This document shows, piece after piece, positions 7,300 to 8,829 of a stretch of DNA of 8,829 nt. Under the pieces are notes generated by a model. That model ran no database searches, was not told the origin of the DNA, and saw only the letters and a program-made list of their open reading frames with translations. Each line of letters begins with the position of its first letter. The stretch's first letter is position 1. Both the position numbers and the translations under genes were made by a program. This stretch comes from Bacteroidaceae bacterium (GTDB taxonomy: Bacteria; Bacteroidota; Bacteroidia; Bacteroidales; Bacteroidaceae), in NCBI GenBank assembly GCA_023227685.1, contig JALNVG010000093.1:1-8829 (forward strand), read 5' to 3'.

Positions 7300-8829
7300 A
7301 TGAAAAAAAAAATATGGACTTTTTGCGTATGTATGCTTATTTCTTCTGTTGTTTTATCGCAAGACTTTAAGTTGAATACCGAAAATTATTTTGAAAATGA
7401 GGGAGTTAATGTGATGGTCTTTAACGATGTATATCCGGAAGGTCATCAAGGAGGTTTGACTCTTGTTATGAACAGTCATCGGATAGCAGCCAATGGAGAT
7501 ATCCGCTTTGAAGCAACGCCGGGGCAGTGGCAACCGCTCCCAAAGCTTCGTAAGCGTTTAGTCAGCCAAAAAGACAATATGATCCAAGTCACTTTGAGTT
7601 ATCCCGATTCTCTTAAACATAAAGCTGGCTTTAATCCATTCATTTATCCTGATTTTGTTTTTTCCTATCAGATAAAAGTAGTAGGTGAAGGTTCTCATTT
7701 ACACTTGACTGTTGATTTGGATAAACCCGTACCTGAAAAATATAAAGGGAAAATAGGCTTTAACCTCGAATTGTATCCCGGAGATTTATTAGGCAAGACC
7801 TGGATCATGGATAATCAATCCGGCATTTTCCCGCAACAAGCCATTGGTCCTACGGTCAAAAAGATTAGTGTTACCAACTTTATAGGAAATTTTAACCCAC
7901 AAGGCAAAGCTGATGAAAAGTATCTTTTGGCGGAAGGGTATAATCCCATGCGGGCTGATAATATTATAGAGGCTCCTTTTTCAAAAGGAAAGAGATTTAC
8001 ATTGAATCCGGATGATCCTTATAGCAAAGTTACTATAGAATCTGGACAAGGGAACTTAATACTTTATGACGGGCGCTTGAATCATCCTAACGGATGGTTT
8101 GTTTTACGTACCGAAATTCCGGTAGGTGTATCTAAACATGCAATCGATTGGATTATTACACCAAATGTAGTGAATAGTTGGAGATATAAACCTGTAGTTC
8201 AAACTTCACAAGTTGGTTATCACCCACATCAGCCCAAAGTTGCGGTGATTGAGCTTGATTCTCGTGACAAGAACTTTCTGCAACCTGCTTTATATCAAAT
8301 TACAAGTCAGGGTGATGTATTGGTATATAAGTCTCCAGTTATGACTTATGGTAAATTTAATCGCTATCATTATTTAAAATTCGATTTCTCATCGGTTACT
8401 AAAGAAGGACTTTATCAAGTTCGTTATGGCGATTCATATTCGTCTGTTTTTAAAATATCTTCTGATATTTATGATCGTGGAATTTGGCAAACGGAATTGG
8501 AATATTTTCTTCCAGTACAGATGTGTCACATGCGAGTAAATGAAAAATATAGGGTATGGCATGGTTTGTGTCATATGGATGATGCTCGTATGGCACCGGT
8601 CAATTTTAATCACATCGATGGATATTCGCAAGGTCCATCAACGCTTACCAAATACAAATCCGGTGATTTAGTGCCAGGATTAAATATCGGCGGATGGCAT
8701 GATGCTGGAGATTATGATCTTCGTATTGAGTCACAAGCCGGAGAGGCTTATCTTTTGGCTCTTGCCTATGAGACCTTTCATAAAAATTATGATGAAACAT
8801 CTATTGATCAGATTAAACGGGTGACTGAA
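7300..8829 (+). CDS. GH9 family glycoside hydrolase (endoglucanase-like), 3' partial
   Basis: The frame opens at ATG 7300 and runs 510 codons to the window edge with no stop. A signal peptide of about 20 residues (MKKKIWTFCVCMLISSVVLS, predicted cleavage before Q21) means export; there is no lipobox at a suitable position. Residues about 22-296 form a large region, apparently beta-rich, that I cannot assign to a named domain. About 297-388 (from PVVQTSQVGYHPHQPKVAVI) matches the Ig-like CelD_N domain that precedes many GH9 catalytic domains. The catalytic domain begins near 393 and contains GGWHDAGDYDL (464-474); D468 and D471 (bases 8701-8703 and 8710-8712) correspond to the GH9 catalytic aspartates, D471 being the predicted base. 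The acid Glu near the C terminus of such enzymes lies outside the window. C409, C424, H425 and H467 resemble the structural zinc site of CelD-type enzymes. GH9 enzymes are inverting hydrolases, mostly on beta-1,4-glucans such as cellulose or xyloglucan. Its place after the SusD gene indicates a PUL enzyme; the exact substrate is not determined. Confidence 0.92.
   Translation, partial: MKKKIWTFCVCMLISSVVLSQDFKLNTENYFENEGVNVMVFNDVYPEGHQGGLTLVMNSHRIAANGDIRFEATPGQWQPLPKLRKRLVSQKDNMIQVTLSYPDSLKHKAGFNPFIYPDFVFSYQIKVVGEGSHLHLTVDLDKPVPEKYKGKIGFNLELYPGDLLGKTWIMDNQSGIFPQQAIGPTVKKISVTNFIGNFNPQGKADEKYLLAEGYNPMRADNIIEAPFSKGKRFTLNPDDPYSKVTIESGQGNLILYDGRLNHPNGWFVLRTEIPVGVSKHAIDWIITPNVVNSWRYKPVVQTSQVGYHPHQPKVAVIELDSRDKNFLQPALYQITSQGDVLVYKSPVMTYGKFNRYHYLKFDFSSVTKEGLYQVRYGDSYSSVFKISSDIYDRGIWQTELEYFLPVQMCHMRVNEKYRVWHGLCHMDDARMAPVNFNHIDGYSQGPSTLTKYKSGDLVPGLNIGGWHDAGDYDLRIESQAGEAYLLALAYETFHKNYDETSIDQIKRVTE

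Noticed and set aside
8434..8631. Minus-strand open frame of 65 codons
   Set aside because: It lies wholly inside the GH9 coding frame, which shows clear family motifs on the + strand; it has no recognisable product.
1..8829. CRISPR arrays, tRNA or rRNA genes, insertion sequences, phage or defence genes
   Set aside because: No regularly spaced repeats, cloverleaf-like elements, transposase motifs or terminal inverted repeats were seen; nearly all of the window is accounted for by four PUL genes.

Overview
The window looks like part of a polysaccharide utilization locus (PUL) from a gut-type Bacteroidota, probably Bacteroides or a close relative. The evidence is an adjacent SusC/SusD outer-membrane pair flanked by glycoside hydrolases, AT-rich DNA, no strong Shine-Dalgarno sequences, and the usual SusC and SusD signatures. 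All four genes lie on the + strand. The first is cut by the left edge of the window and the last by the right edge.

Layout: (1) bases 1-1922, the C-terminal 639 codons of a GH2 glycoside hydrolase with both catalytic glutamates and DUF4982-type and Ig-like C-terminal domains; (2) 1923-2193, a non-coding gap of 271 bases with a 16-bp tandem repeat just before the next gene, where the promoter of the next transcription unit is most likely to lie; (3) 2194-5439, a SusC/RagA-type TonB-dependent transporter without an STN signalling domain; (4) 5465-7198, a SusD/RagB-type surface lipoprotein 25 bases downstream; (5) 7199-7299, a short gap with a strong imperfect 19-bp hairpin and a second, mutually exclusive hairpin; (6) 7300 to the window end, the first 510 codons of a GH9-family hydrolase with a signal peptide, about 275 residues of unassigned N-terminal sequence, an Ig-like CelD_N-type domain and the start of the catalytic domain, including the GGWHDAGD aspartates. 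No stop codon is reached.

Working model (inference): the SusC/SusD pair captures and imports oligosaccharides of a beta-linked polysaccharide, probably of plant origin. The GH9 enzyme cleaves the backbone or oligosaccharides outside or in the periplasm, and the GH2 enzyme removes beta-linked sugars such as galactose. A GH9 plus GH2 pairing fits xyloglucan or another beta-glucan, but the sequence does not fix the substrate. No regulator is visible; the lack of an STN domain argues against direct ECF-sigma/anti-sigma control through this transporter and leaves a hybrid two-component or SusR-like regulator elsewhere as the likelier option.

Nothing here is clearly a new system. The least conventional items are the N-terminal region of the GH9 protein, its predicted zinc site with an insertion before the catalytic aspartates, and the paired hairpins between the SusD and GH9 genes.
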